A stretch of 64,000 nt of DNA from Sulfitobacter mediterraneus (GTDB taxonomy: Bacteria; Pseudomonadota; Alphaproteobacteria; Rhodobacterales; Rhodobacteraceae). Made by a program: the position numbers and the translations under genes. Positions within the stretch are counted from its first letter, which is position 1. Every line of letters starts with the position of its first letter. Below the pieces are notes generated by a model that had not been told where the DNA came from, did no database searches, and saw only the letters and a list, made by a program, of their open reading frames with translations. Shown here piece after piece: positions 56,240 through 64,000 of the stretch. Location of the stretch: assembly GCF_016801775.1 (NCBI RefSeq), contig NZ_CP069004.1, positions 1,240,001 to 1,304,000 on the forward strand, read 5' to 3'.

Positions 56240-57586
56240 TCAAACAGATGGGCCCAGCCGGATCGCGCTGCCATCGGTGAATCGGGCTGCGCGAAACCTT
56301 GTCAGATCATGCCCCAGCGGATCGCCAGTGACCAGAGCCGCCAAAACACGCCCCATCGCAGGACCAATGCCGAACCCATGGCCGGACATGCCCGTGCCGA
56401 TCACCAGCCCCGGCAGCTCAGTACAATGGTCCACCACAGGCACCACATCAGGCATTGTATCGATCATCCCTGCCCAGCGGGCCGTGACCTTGACCTCAGG
56501 CAAGGCCGGGAAAAGCGCGACAAAATCTTCCACCAAACGGTCCAGCTTTTTGATGTTGGGCGCAGGGTCGAGAATGCGCATCCGCTCAAACGGGGTTTGC
56601 TCATCTGCGGTCCAGCGGCGTTTGGTCCCCCAACCATCCGGATAATCCTTTGGCGATGCAAGATGATAGGATTGTCCCAAGGGATTGGCCCTGAGCTGGG
56701 GCAGATATTTTCCGAAATGGCGAAAGGCATCTGGACCGATGAAGAGCTCTGTCACGCCAGAGGGCGCCAAGGTGTAGCCGCCATCGGCCCGGCGCCGGAA
56801 CGCCACTTTGCTGTCCGCAGCCGCGCCTTCACACAGATGCGGCAAGGGCGCGGTCGACAGAACGCTTTCGCGCACCGAAAGCTGTGGCAGGGACACCCCG
56901 TGATTGCGCAGAAACAGTGATGACCACGCGCCAGCCGCCAAAACCACACGCGGCGCAGCGATATGGCCGCTTTCCGTAACGACGCCCGCCACTTTGCCCG
57001 CCGCCAGATCAAGGCAACGCACCGCGCAGTTCTCAATGATATCTACACCTTCCGCCGCCGCAAGATCCGCCAGGGCGGGCACCGCCAGCCATGGCTCTGC
57101 CCGCATGTCAGACGGCGTCACCATCGCGCCTTTGTAACGCTGTCCCATATCGGGAAACATCGCCGCCGCCTCACGCGAGGACAACATACGGGTGTCCAGA
57201 TCGTGATCCGCCGCCAACGACTGCCAATTGGCGAATCCGGACAGGTCTTTCTCGGTCTCCGCAAAATAGGTCACGCCGCCCTGATGCAGCCCGATGTCAA
57301 CGGCACAATCGGCGGCCAGATCCTGCCACAGGCCGATTGCCTCCATCATGATCGGCAGTTCGTCGGGATCGCGGCCCTGTTGCCTGATCCACCCCCAATT
57401 GCGCGCGGATTGTTCGGCGGCGATGCGCCCTTTTTCAAGCAGGACCACCCGGTGCCCGCTCCGCGCCAGGTAAAGCGCGGTGGTCACCCCGATCACGCCG
57501 CCACCGATGACAACCACATCCGCCGCCTCAGGCACGGGCCCGGCAAAGCGTTGCGGTATCGGGGCGCGGAACGGGAAGGCGGACAT
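56240..57586 (-). CDS. FAD-dependent oxidoreductase of the DAO (D-amino acid oxidase-like) family
   Basis: The 448-residue protein has an N-terminal FAD-binding motif VVIGGGVIGVTTALYLARSG (about residues 25-44) with the E of VVLLEKG and the C-terminal GTGMSGHGFGIGPAMGRVL typical of DAO enzymes such as glycine, sarcosine or D-amino acid oxidases. Substrate is unknown. It lies between the ArgE-like and M20 genes on the same strand, so oxidation of an amino acid or N-methyl amino acid released by the hydrolases fits the context but is inferred. Confidence 0.88.
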   Translation of the reverse strand: MSAFPFRAPIPQRFAGPVPEAADVVVIGGGVIGVTTALYLARSGHRVVLLEKGRIAAEQSARNWGWIRQQGRDPDELPIMMEAIGLWQDLAADCAVDIGLHQGGVTYFAETEKDLSGFANWQSLAADHDLDTRMLSSREAAAMFPDMGQRYKGAMVTPSDMRAEPWLAVPALADLAAAEGVDIIENCAVRCLDLAAGKVAGVVTESGHIAAPRVVLAAGAWSSLFLRNHGVSLPQLSVRESVLSTAPLPHLCEGAAADSKVAFRRRADGGYTLAPSGVTELFIGPDAFRHFGKYLPQLRANPLGQSYHLASPKDYPDGWGTKRRWTADEQTPFERMRILDPAPNIKKLDRLVEDFVALFPALPEVKVTARWAGMIDTMPDVVPVVDHCTELPGLVIGTGMSGHGFGIGPAMGRVLAALVTGDPLGHDLTRFRAARFTDGSAIRLGPSV

Positions 57587-57603
57587 TGGTGACTGTTCGG
57601 GCC

Positions 57604-58767
57604 TTAAGAGGCCAGCCGCGACAGCAGGCTCTTCATAAAGTCATGTCCGGCGTTGAACTGAGATATCTCAATAAACTCATTGGGTTGATGCGCCTGCGCG
57701 ATATCCCCCGGCCCGCAGATCACCGCCGAATATCCGGCCTCTTGGAACTGCCCGGCCTCAGTGCCATAGCTGACCTTGTGACTGGCATTGTCACCGGTGA
57801 TCTGGCGCACCAATGTTTCGGCCTCGCCATTGTCTTCGGGCTTGAGCCCCGGCACATCAAAACGTGGTGTGACCTCGATGTAAGTCTCGGGCACAACAGC
57901 CTGCATCTGCGCTTCGACCTCGCGCACTTTCTTGAGATAGGCGGTACTCCAGGCATCTTTATCCTCGCCCGGCACCACGCGGAAATCCATGGCGAATTTG
58001 CAGTCCTTGGCGGTGATGTTATGGGCTGTTCCCCCTTCGATCATGCCAACATGGCTGGTGGTGAACGGCGGATCAAACATCGCGGCAATGGCAGTGGGTT
58101 TACGCGCCATGCTTTGAGTGTTCATTTCATTGGCCCATTCGATCAATTTGGCCCCGGCCATGATCGCGTTGACCCCGGTGTGCATCAGCGAGGAATGCAC
58201 CTCAAAGCCCACCACGTGCGTGTCAAACCCGGTGCCGCCCTTGTGGCCGGTCACCGCTTGCATGGTTGACGGCTCCCCCACGATCACGGCAGACCCCTTG
58301 GGCAACACAGGCTGCATCGCCTCAATCATCGGCGGCGCCCCGGTGCATCCAATTTCCTCATCAAAACTCAACGCGATCTGCAACGGGCGTTTCAGCCCCA
58401 TGTATTTCCCCTCGACCAAGGCCCAAAGGGCCAGCGCATCAAACCCTTTCATGTCGCAGGTGCCGCGCCCGTAATATTTGCCGTCTTTTTCCACAACGCT
58501 GAACGGATCAGTGTCCCAGGGCTGCCCGTCAATCGGCACAACATCAGTATGACCCGACAGGACGATTGCGCCCTCTTCCCAAGGGCCGACATGGGCAAAA
58601 AGCGCATGCTTGGGCTCCTCCGGATCAACATAGCGATGGCTCTCGATGCCGTGGCTGTCCAGGTAATCGGCCACCCAGTCGACCAGCGGGATGTTGGTGT
58701 CACGCGATACAGTGGGAAAACTGATGAGTTTTTCCATCAGGGCGAAGGGGGAAAGCCGTTCAGCCAT
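57604..58767 (-). CDS. argE: Acetylornithine deacetylase-like M20 peptidase (ArgE/DapE family)
   Basis: ArgE removes the acetyl group from N-acetylornithine; relatives hydrolyse other N-acyl amino acids. The 387-residue protein has the metal motifs VLSGHTDVVP (His, Asp) and GRGTCDMKG (Asp), LALSFDEEIGCTGA (catalytic Glu-Glu) and C-terminal PGDIAQAHQPNEFIE (His). The dimerisation lid is at about residues 180-290. The context of peptide uptake and M20 hydrolases, without other arginine genes, suggests scavenging of acylated amino acids as well as or instead of arginine synthesis. Confidence 0.82.
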   Translation of the reverse strand: MAERLSPFALMEKLISFPTVSRDTNIPLVDWVADYLDSHGIESHRYVDPEEPKHALFAHVGPWEEGAIVLSGHTDVVPIDGQPWDTDPFSVVEKDGKYYGRGTCDMKGFDALALWALVEGKYMGLKRPLQIALSFDEEIGCTGAPPMIEAMQPVLPKGSAVIVGEPSTMQAVTGHKGGTGFDTHVVGFEVHSSLMHTGVNAIMAGAKLIEWANEMNTQSMARKPTAIAAMFDPPFTTSHVGMIEGGTAHNITAKDCKFAMDFRVVPGEDKDAWSTAYLKKVREVEAQMQAVVPETYIEVTPRFDVPGLKPEDNGEAETLVRQITGDNASHKVSYGTEAGQFQEAGYSAVICGPGDIAQAHQPNEFIEISQFNAGHDFMKSLLSRLAS

Positions 58768-59140
58768 TTGAGTTTATTCCTTCTCCGAAAAAGACCAGGG
58801 TGCAGTCTTCGTCCGCCACGTGGAATTCACGCTGGCCATAATCTTGGTTGAAGGGGGCGCGCACCCGGCCCGCCGGCAGCCTGTCCAGCATGGGTTTCAT
58901 GTCGGCATAAAGCGCGTCAATGCCCTGTACATCTATGTAGAATGATCCCTCGCGGGCAGGATCTTTGAGATCTACCCCCGCACTGACCTCGACCAATCGA
59001 ACCGCAACATCATCCCGGCGCAAAAAGGCGTAATTGTCTGCCTCAAATCCCAGGGTAAACCCCAGCACGTCGCGATAGAACCCGGTCTGCGCCGCCAGGT
59101 TGGTGCAGGGCACAAAGGGTGTGATCTGCGTCAGGCGCAT
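58760..59140 (-). CDS. VOC (glyoxalase/bleomycin resistance)-family protein
   Basis: The 126-residue protein has the paired beta-alpha-beta-beta-beta layout of the vicinal oxygen chelate fold: ITPFVPCTNLAAQTGFYRDV, LGFTLGFEADNYAFLRRDDV, and the second half SFYIDVQGIDALYADMKPML with FHVADEDCTLVFFGE. Some members bind drugs, others are dioxygenases or lyases; nothing here decides. It overlaps argE by 8 nt and starts 4 nt after the fused ABC ATPase gene, so it is in the same transcript. Confidence 0.83.
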   Translation of the reverse strand: MRLTQITPFVPCTNLAAQTGFYRDVLGFTLGFEADNYAFLRRDDVAVRLVEVSAGVDLKDPAREGSFYIDVQGIDALYADMKPMLDRLPAGRVRAPFNQDYGQREFHVADEDCTLVFFGEGINSNG

Positions 59141-59144
59141 GGGA

Positions 59145-60977
59145 TCAATAGCCGCTGTCGGTCAGCAACACCTCGTGGCCCGGTTCGATCTGCCGGTAGA
59201 TGGATTTCTGCGGCCTGTAACTGATTGGATGGATCGGCGAAGGGATCGGCTTGAAGTTGAGATCCTTCTCGTCCTTACGTTTGCGCGGGTCGGCGATGGG
59301 AACCGCTTTCATCAAGGCTTGGGTGTAAGGATGCTGTGGGTTTTCAAATACTTGAGATCGCTTTCCGATCTCGACAATCCGGCCCAGATACATCACGCCC
59401 ACGCGGTGGCTCACACGTTCGACCACCGCCATATCGTGGCTGATAAACAGGAACGACAGATTAAGCTCTTGTTGCAGCTCCATCATCAGGTTCAGCACCT
59501 GCGCCTGCACCGACACGTCCAGCGCCGAGACAGCCTCATCCGCAATGATCAACTTGGGGTTCAGTGCCAGCGCACGGGCAATCGCGACACGTTGGCGTTG
59601 TCCCCCGGACAGTTCGTGCGGAAAGCGACGCATAAAGCTGCGCGGCAGCTCCACCCGGTCAAACAGCATCTCGACCCGTTTGGTGATGTCCCCACCCTTG
59701 AGCGTGGCAAAGTTGTGAATGGGTTCGGCCACCTGATCGGACAATTGCATCTGCGGATTGAGCGAGGCGAAGGGATCTTGAAAGATCATCTGCATATCAA
59801 GCCGCGCGTTGCGCAACTGCTGGTGGTTCAACGCCATGATGTCTTTGCCGCCAAGGTCGATCTCACCCTCTTGCGGCTCTACCAGCCGCAAAATGGACCG
59901 GCCCGCGGTGGATTTACCGCAACCGGATTCGCCCACAAGGCTCAGCGTTTCGCCTTTGTTGATTGAGAATGAGACATCCTCGACCGCATGCACATTGGCG
60001 ATTGTCCGGCGGAAAAAGCCGCCCTGCACCGGAAAACGTGTGGTCAGATTCTTGACCGTCAGCAAAACCTCGTCCGATCCCTTGATCGGCAGGATTTCCT
60101 TGTCTTCGCTGCCCATCAGTTTCATCGGCTCGGGATAGGCCTTGCCGGTCATCTCGCCCAGTTTTGGAACCGCCGCCAAAAGCGCCTTGGTATAAGGGTG
60201 CTGCGGGTTCTCGAAAATCTCTTCGACCGTGCCCTCTTCTACCTTGTTGCCGCGGAACATAACCACCACACGGTCGGCCATCTGTGCCACAACGGCCATA
60301 TCATGGGTGATAAACATCACCGCCGTGCCGGTTTCGCGCTTCAATCGGTCCATCAAGGCAAGGATTTCGGCCTGAATTGTCACATCCAATGCCGTTGTCG
60401 GCTCATCCGCGATCAAAAGGCGCGGCTCGCAGGCCAGCGCCATGGCGATCACAACACGCTGGCGCATGCCGCCTGACAATTCATGAGGGTATTGCTGCAA
60501 ACGCCGCTCCGGCTCGGGGATGCGCACCTGTTTGAGCAGATCCAGCGCCCGCGCTTCGGCCTGCGACTTGTTCATGCCCTTGTGCAAGCGAAGACCCTCG
60601 GTCAACTGCTTGCCCACTGTGAACACCGGGTTCAGGGCCGTCATCGGTTCTTGGAAGATCATCCCGATCTCATTGCCGCGAATATGGCGCATCGTTGGCT
60701 GATTGGTTTGCGCCAGATCCACCTCGCCGCCCTGGGCACGGTCAAACAACAGCCGCCCCCCGGCAATTTCTCCGCCACCATATTCGACCAACCGCATCAA
60801 AGACAGCGATGAGACCGATTTACCGGAGCCAGATTCGCCCACGACACAGACCGTTTCGCCCGGATTGATGTCGAAACTGACATCTTCAACGCCGACCACA
60901 GGGCCATCTTTTGTTTGAAATTCCACGCGAAGCCCTTGAATTTGGGCAATCGGGCCTTTGGTCGTCTGATCCAGCAT
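59145..60977 (-). CDS. Fused dipeptide/oligopeptide ABC transporter ATPase (DppD-DppF type)
   Basis: The 610-residue protein joins two ABC nucleotide-binding domains. The first has Walker A GESGSGKS (about residue 48), signature [16 protein letters not shown] and Walker [14 protein letters not shown]. The second has GESGCGKS (about residue 350), [16 protein letters not shown] and [13 protein letters not shown]. Each is followed by the C-terminal Pro-rich oligopeptide-transporter extension ([30 protein letters not shown]). The ATG at 60975-60977 has AGGA six bases upstream. It heads the minus-strand hydrolase operon and is divergent from the substrate-binding protein and permease it probably serves. 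Confidence 0.93.
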   Translation of the reverse strand: MLDQTTKGPIAQIQGLRVEFQTKDGPVVGVEDVSFDINPGETVCVVGESGSGKSVSSLSLMRLVEYGGGEIAGGRLLFDRAQGGEVDLAQTNQPTMRHIRGNEIGMIFQEPMTALNPVFTVGKQLTEGLRLHKGMNKSQAEARALDLLKQVRIPEPERRLQQYPHELSGGMRQRVVIAMALACEPRLLIADEPTTALDVTIQAEILALMDRLKRETGTAVMFITHDMAVVAQMADRVVVMFRGNKVEEGTVEEIFENPQHPYTKALLAAVPKLGEMTGKAYPEPMKLMGSEDKEILPIKGSDEVLLTVKNLTTRFPVQGGFFRRTIANVHAVEDVSFSINKGETLSLVGESGCGKSTAGRSILRLVEPQEGEIDLGGKDIMALNHQQLRNARLDMQMIFQDPFASLNPQMQLSDQVAEPIHNFATLKGGDITKRVEMLFDRVELPRSFMRRFPHELSGGQRQRVAIARALALNPKLIIADEAVSALDVSVQAQVLNLMMELQQELNLSFLFISHDMAVVERVSHRVGVMYLGRIVEIGKRSQVFENPQHPYTQALMKAVPIADPRKRKDEKDLNFKPIPSPIHPISYRPQKSIYRQIEPGHEVLLTDSGY

Positions 60978-61286
60978 CACGTTTCCTATTGTTATTTGTC
61001 GTCTGGGTTGATGGACGCTACGGCGATTGCACCAAGACTGTCAAACATCCGCCGTTGCCCATGCGTAATTTGCGGCTGGATTAATGTCTGGGGTTGCATT
61101 TCTGGCCAAACCTGTTTCGATACGCCCCATGCGCTTTGGGGGAGTGAACAAACAAATCGGCTTTTGCGCGGACTTTACGCAACGTTAGCCGTCGTTCTTA
61201 AACCAAACTCAATGCGACAAGAAAGGGTGCGGACCAACCCCACCCCAAAACGCGACACGCAACACGTGTCCAACAAGGAGTAAAAA
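60978..61286. other. Divergent intergenic region between the ATPase and substrate-binding protein genes
   Basis: This 309-nt region contains no gene. On the minus strand a TTGACA box lies near the start of the region. Upstream of the binding-protein gene there is an inverted repeat GACACG(61254-61259)/CGTGTC(61265-61270), then an AAGGAG ribosome site before the ATG at 61287. I could not place a convincing plus-strand promoter. Confidence 0.7.
61015..61044 (-). promoter_or_regulatory. Candidate promoter of the ATPase-hydrolase operon
   Basis: On the minus strand a perfect -35 box TTGACA (+ strand 61039-61044) is followed after 18 nt by TAGCGT (61015-61020), about 38 nt before the ATPase gene's start codon. 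The -10 match is weak. Confidence 0.4.
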
Positions 61287-63008
61287 ATGAAAATGAAAAC
61301 CCTTTTGATGGGTGCAATTGCCTCAGCTGCCTTTGCACCTTTCGCCCTCGCGGACGGCCATTCCGGCGAACGCGGGCGCGACGGTGAGGTCAAGATCATT
61401 TATTGGCAAGCGCCATCGATCCTGAACCCATATCTGTCCGGCGGCACCAAGGATCTCGAATCGGCCTCGCTCGTGATTGAGCCTCTGGGCCGTTACAACG
61501 AAACCGGCGCATTGGTCCCCTATCTGGCGGAAGAAATTCCAACGGTTGAAAATGGCGGCGTAAGCGCAGACCTCAAATCCATCACATGGAAGCTGAAAAG
61601 CGGTCTTGTATGGTCCGACGGCTCCCCTGTGACATCTGCGGACGTCGCGTTCACGGCGGAATACTGTATGCACCCCGAAGGTGGCTGTGCGCAGGGTTCC
61701 AAGTTTGACGGCGTTGATTCGGTCGAAGTTCTGGATGACCTGACGGTCAAGGTGCACTTCTCCGAAGCCAAACCAAACCCATACGGCCCGTTCATGGGCG
61801 GCCAGTCCCCGATCATTCAGAAGGCACAGTTCTCTGAATGCCTCGGTGCCAAGGCGCCGGAATGTACCGAAGCCAACTTTAACCCAATTGGCACCGGTCC
61901 TTTCAAGGTTGTGGAGTTCCGTCCAAATGACGTGATCACCATGGAAGCCAACGAAAACTACCGTGAAGAAGGCAAACCTGCCTTTGCGTCGCTGACCTTC
62001 AAAGGTGGCGGTGATGCGGTTGCAGCTGGCCGTGCGGTTATGGAAACCGGCGAGTTTGACTATGCATGGAACATGCAGTTGGCACCCGATGTTCTGGCCA
62101 AAATGGCCGAAGCGGGCAAAGGCAAGCCAATTTCCGCATTCGGTACGCTGGTTGAGCGTCTGGAAATGAACCTGACCAACCCATCGCCAGATCTGCCCGA
62201 GGGCGAGCGCTCCACCGTTGCGCATCCGCACCCGTTCCTGTCTGACGAAGCGGTACGCCGGGCACTGTCCATGGCGATCGACCGTCCTTTGCTGGTCGAA
62301 GTTGGCTACGGTCAGGCGGGTCGTCCGACCTGTAACCTGGTGCCTGCGCCAGCGCTTTATGCGTCCGACAACACCGAGTGTCTGACACAAGACATCGATG
62401 GCGCCAAAGCCATGCTCGACGCGGCCGGCTGGGTTGACAGCGATGGCGACGGTGTACGTGACAAGGACGGCGTGAAACTGTCGATCCTGTACCAGACATC
62501 GACCAACGCTGTGCGTCAGGATTTCCAAGCCCTGATCAAGGACTGGTGGAACCAGATCGGCGTAGAAGTTGAACTGCGCAACCTGGACGCATCCGTGTTC
62601 TTTGGTGGTGACCCAGGTTCCCCTGACACCTTCCAGAAGTTCTACGCGGACGTGGAAATGTACGCCAACAACTTCGACGGCACAGACCCACAGGCTTATC
62701 TGTCGGCCTACCGTTGCGGCAACGAGCCAAAGCCATCCAGCCAGTGGCAGGGTGAAAACATCAACCGCTTCTGTGATCCAGAATATGACGCCCTGCTGGA
62801 CGAATTGTCCCGCACAGGCGAACTGGACAAGCGCGGTGAAATCTCCAAGAAGCTGAACAACATGCTCACCAAAGACACGATGACAATCGTGCCGCTGGTT
62901 GACCGTGGTCGTGTTTCCGCTGCGTCCAACACATTGGGCGGTGTTGTCCTGAACACATGGGACAGCGAACTGTGGAACGTTGCTGACTGGTATCGCATCA
63001 AGGAATAA
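61287..63008 (+). CDS. Peptide ABC transporter substrate-binding protein (SBP family 5)
   Basis: The 573-residue protein has a Sec signal peptide (MKTLLMGAIASAAFAPFALA, cleavage after ALA) and the oligopeptide-binding family 5 signature region (ITWKLKSGLVWSDGSPVTSA, near residues 90-115). Later blocks are FNPIGTGPFKVVEF, DEAVRRALSMAIDRPLL and the C-terminal TMTIVPLVDRGRVSA. Codon use in this gene is visibly biased to single preferred codons, as expected for a highly expressed periplasmic protein. AAGGAG lies upstream. It is followed by a hairpin and then the permease gene, and is divergent from its probable ATPase. Confidence 0.95.
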   Translation: MKMKTLLMGAIASAAFAPFALADGHSGERGRDGEVKIIYWQAPSILNPYLSGGTKDLESASLVIEPLGRYNETGALVPYLAEEIPTVENGGVSADLKSITWKLKSGLVWSDGSPVTSADVAFTAEYCMHPEGGCAQGSKFDGVDSVEVLDDLTVKVHFSEAKPNPYGPFMGGQSPIIQKAQFSECLGAKAPECTEANFNPIGTGPFKVVEFRPNDVITMEANENYREEGKPAFASLTFKGGGDAVAAGRAVMETGEFDYAWNMQLAPDVLAKMAEAGKGKPISAFGTLVERLEMNLTNPSPDLPEGERSTVAHPHPFLSDEAVRRALSMAIDRPLLVEVGYGQAGRPTCNLVPAPALYASDNTECLTQDIDGAKAMLDAAGWVDSDGDGVRDKDGVKLSILYQTSTNAVRQDFQALIKDWWNQIGVEVELRNLDASVFFGGDPGSPDTFQKFYADVEMYANNFDGTDPQAYLSAYRCGNEPKPSSQWQGENINRFCDPEYDALLDELSRTGELDKRGEISKKLNNMLTKDTMTIVPLVDRGRVSAASNTLGGVVLNTWDSELWNVADWYRIKE

Positions 63009-63014
63009 AGGAAT

Positions 63015-63045
63015 GGCGGGTCGTCTGGCCCGCCTTTCTCTTTTT
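63015..63045 (+). terminator. Stem-loop with T-rich tail between binding protein and permease genes
   Basis: GGCGGG (63015-63020) and CCCGCC (63029-63034) form a stem with an 8-nt loop, followed by TTTCTCTTTTT. A second hairpin follows (CAGGGCG 63050-63056 / CGCCCTG 63066-63072). This probably acts as a partial terminator or mRNA 3'-end protector so the binding protein is made in excess over the permease. Confidence 0.7.
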
Positions 63046-63116
63046 GCGGCAGGGCGGGCATGTCTCGCCCTGCACCTTCACCCACCCCATCAGACTGAAT
63101 TGCAAAGGCGACGCTT

Positions 63117-64000
63117 ATGTTGACCTTCACCCTACGACGATTGTTGCTGTCGATCCCGACACTTTTGTTCATCAGTCTCGTTATTTTCCTTCTTCTTCAA
63201 CTCGCTCCGGGCGATCCTATGGCACAGGTGCCGTTGACGGTGCCGCCCGAGGTCAAACAAAAGATGCGCGAGGCGCTGGGTCTGGGTCAGCCGATCCATG
63301 TGCAGTACTACAAGTGGCTGATCCAGTTCTTCTGGATCGAACCGCTGGTCTTTATCGATTATCTGACCAACACGTCGAGCCTGTTCAGCTGGCTGCCGGA
63401 TACCGCATTCTCCGAAGGCAAACTGCGCGTGATCAGCTGGCAAACCCGCTCTCCGGTGATGGACATCGTGGTGCAGCGGATGCCGCAAACCCTGTGGGTT
63501 GTTGGGCTGAGCTATATTGTTGGCATCGTGATTGCGATCCCGATCGGGATCTATTCGGCCTACAAGCATTACTCCGTCTTCGATCAGGCCGGTACGTTTA
63601 TCACCATGATCGGCTTTTCGATCCCGCCGTTCTTTACCGGCCCGCTGCTGATCGTGATTTTCTCGGTCTATCTGGGCTGGCTGCCGTCGATTTATGACAC
63701 CACCCATGTTGTGACCGATTGGGAAAGCTTCAAGGTGCAGTTCTTTCAGATGATCATGCCCGTGATGGTGCTGGCGCTGCAAACCACCGCCCAGATCAGC
63801 CGCTATATGCGCGGTGCGATGCTGGACAACCTCAATCAGGACTATGTGCGCACAGCCCGTGCCAAAGGTCTGCGCGAAGGCGTTGTAGTCATGGTGCATG
63901 TGCTGCGCAACTCGATGATCCCGGTTGTGACCGTGATTGCACTGGGCATGCCGGCGATCTTTGGCGGCGCGATCATCACCGAGAACGTGTTCAAGGTGAA
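63117..64000 (+). CDS. Peptide ABC transporter permease (DppB/OppB-like), C-terminally incomplete
   Basis: The frame from ATG 63117 runs off the right edge with 294 complete codons. The protein begins MLTFTLRRLLLSIPTLLFIS, the N-terminal helix of DppB-type permeases, then FLLLQLAPGDPMAQ, a periplasmic region with an unusually long insert (about residues 60-115), and the permease core TLWVVGLSYIVGIVIAIPIG, GFSIPPFFTGPLLIVIFSVY and the EAA loop DYVRTARAKGLREGVVV that docks to the ATPase. It continues past the window; a DppC-type partner is expected next. Confidence 0.95.
   Translation, partial: MLTFTLRRLLLSIPTLLFISLVIFLLLQLAPGDPMAQVPLTVPPEVKQKMREALGLGQPIHVQYYKWLIQFFWIEPLVFIDYLTNTSSLFSWLPDTAFSEGKLRVISWQTRSPVMDIVVQRMPQTLWVVGLSYIVGIVIAIPIGIYSAYKHYSVFDQAGTFITMIGFSIPPFFTGPLLIVIFSVYLGWLPSIYDTTHVVTDWESFKVQFFQMIMPVMVLALQTTAQISRYMRGAMLDNLNQDYVRTARAKGLREGVVVMVHVLRNSMIPVVTVIALGMPAIFGGAIITENVFKV

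Noticed and set aside
61254..61270. GACACG/CGTGTC inverted repeat upstream of the binding-protein gene as a regulator site.
   Set aside because: It is only 6 bp per arm and sits next to the ribosome site; noted in the intergenic entry but not supported as an operator.

Overview
The window looks like chromosomal DNA of an alphaproteobacterium of the Rhodobacteraceae (Roseobacter group). The case rests on gene content: a complete 14-subunit complex I operon with interleaved small accessory genes (DUF5333- and DUF5337-type proteins, a carboxymuconolactone-decarboxylase-like protein, a NuoE with a C-terminal helix-hairpin-helix-like extension), followed by birA, coaX and RNase J; a Hint-domain protein; and a leucine-degradation operon. 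Genes are dense, often overlapping by 1 or 4 nt. I see no tRNA, rRNA, CRISPR array, transposase, integrase or prophage gene.

Layout. 1-5.4 kb: the start of an ABC ATPase, a sodium:solute-type symporter, an SDR protein coupled to an AlkC-like DNA glycosylase, a Hint-domain protein and an MgtC-family membrane protein. 5.5-9.8 kb (+): prfC with a glycosyltransferase, then a DEAD-box RNA helicase ending in a strong bidirectional terminator. 9.8-32.1 kb (-): one long transcription unit read nuoA-B-C-(57 aa)-(44 aa)-D-E-(H3TH membrane protein)-(DUF5337)-F-(MAPEG)-(DUF3291)-(lipoprotein)-(DUF5333)-G-(lipoprotein)-H-I-(CMD)-J-K-L-M-N-birA-coaX-rnj, driven by a TTGACC-17-TAAACC promoter near 32.17 kb. 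32.3-42.8 kb (-): the liu operon for leucine breakdown (ivd, two small genes, an acyl-CoA synthetase, both methylcrotonyl-CoA carboxylase subunits, a glutathione transferase, HMG-CoA lyase, methylglutaconyl-CoA hydratase). It ends in a secreted-protein gene interrupted by an in-frame stop. BirA, from the nuo unit, is the likely enzyme that biotinylates the carboxylase. 42.9-53.8 kb: short units for FMN-binding proteins, a DegT-type aminotransferase with a HAD phosphatase, glmU-glmS (UDP-GlcNAc supply), an AlkD-like glycosylase, moaA, and the lipopolysaccharide genes waaA plus a glycosyltransferase. 53.8-64 kb: a peptide/acyl-amino-acid uptake and hydrolysis region, with a fused two-domain ABC ATPase, a VOC protein, an ArgE-like deacylase, a DAO-type flavoenzyme and two tandem M20 amidohydrolases on (-), and the divergent substrate-binding protein and permease on (+).

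The most interesting parts are the accessory and micro-genes chained into the complex I operon by stop/start overlaps, the H3TH-like domain shared by NuoE and its neighbour, the broken secreted-protein gene after liuC, an SDR protein without the usual Tyr/Lys pair, a probably leaderless prfC, and palindrome clusters inside two operons. All functional calls come from reading motifs and context by eye; no database search was possible.
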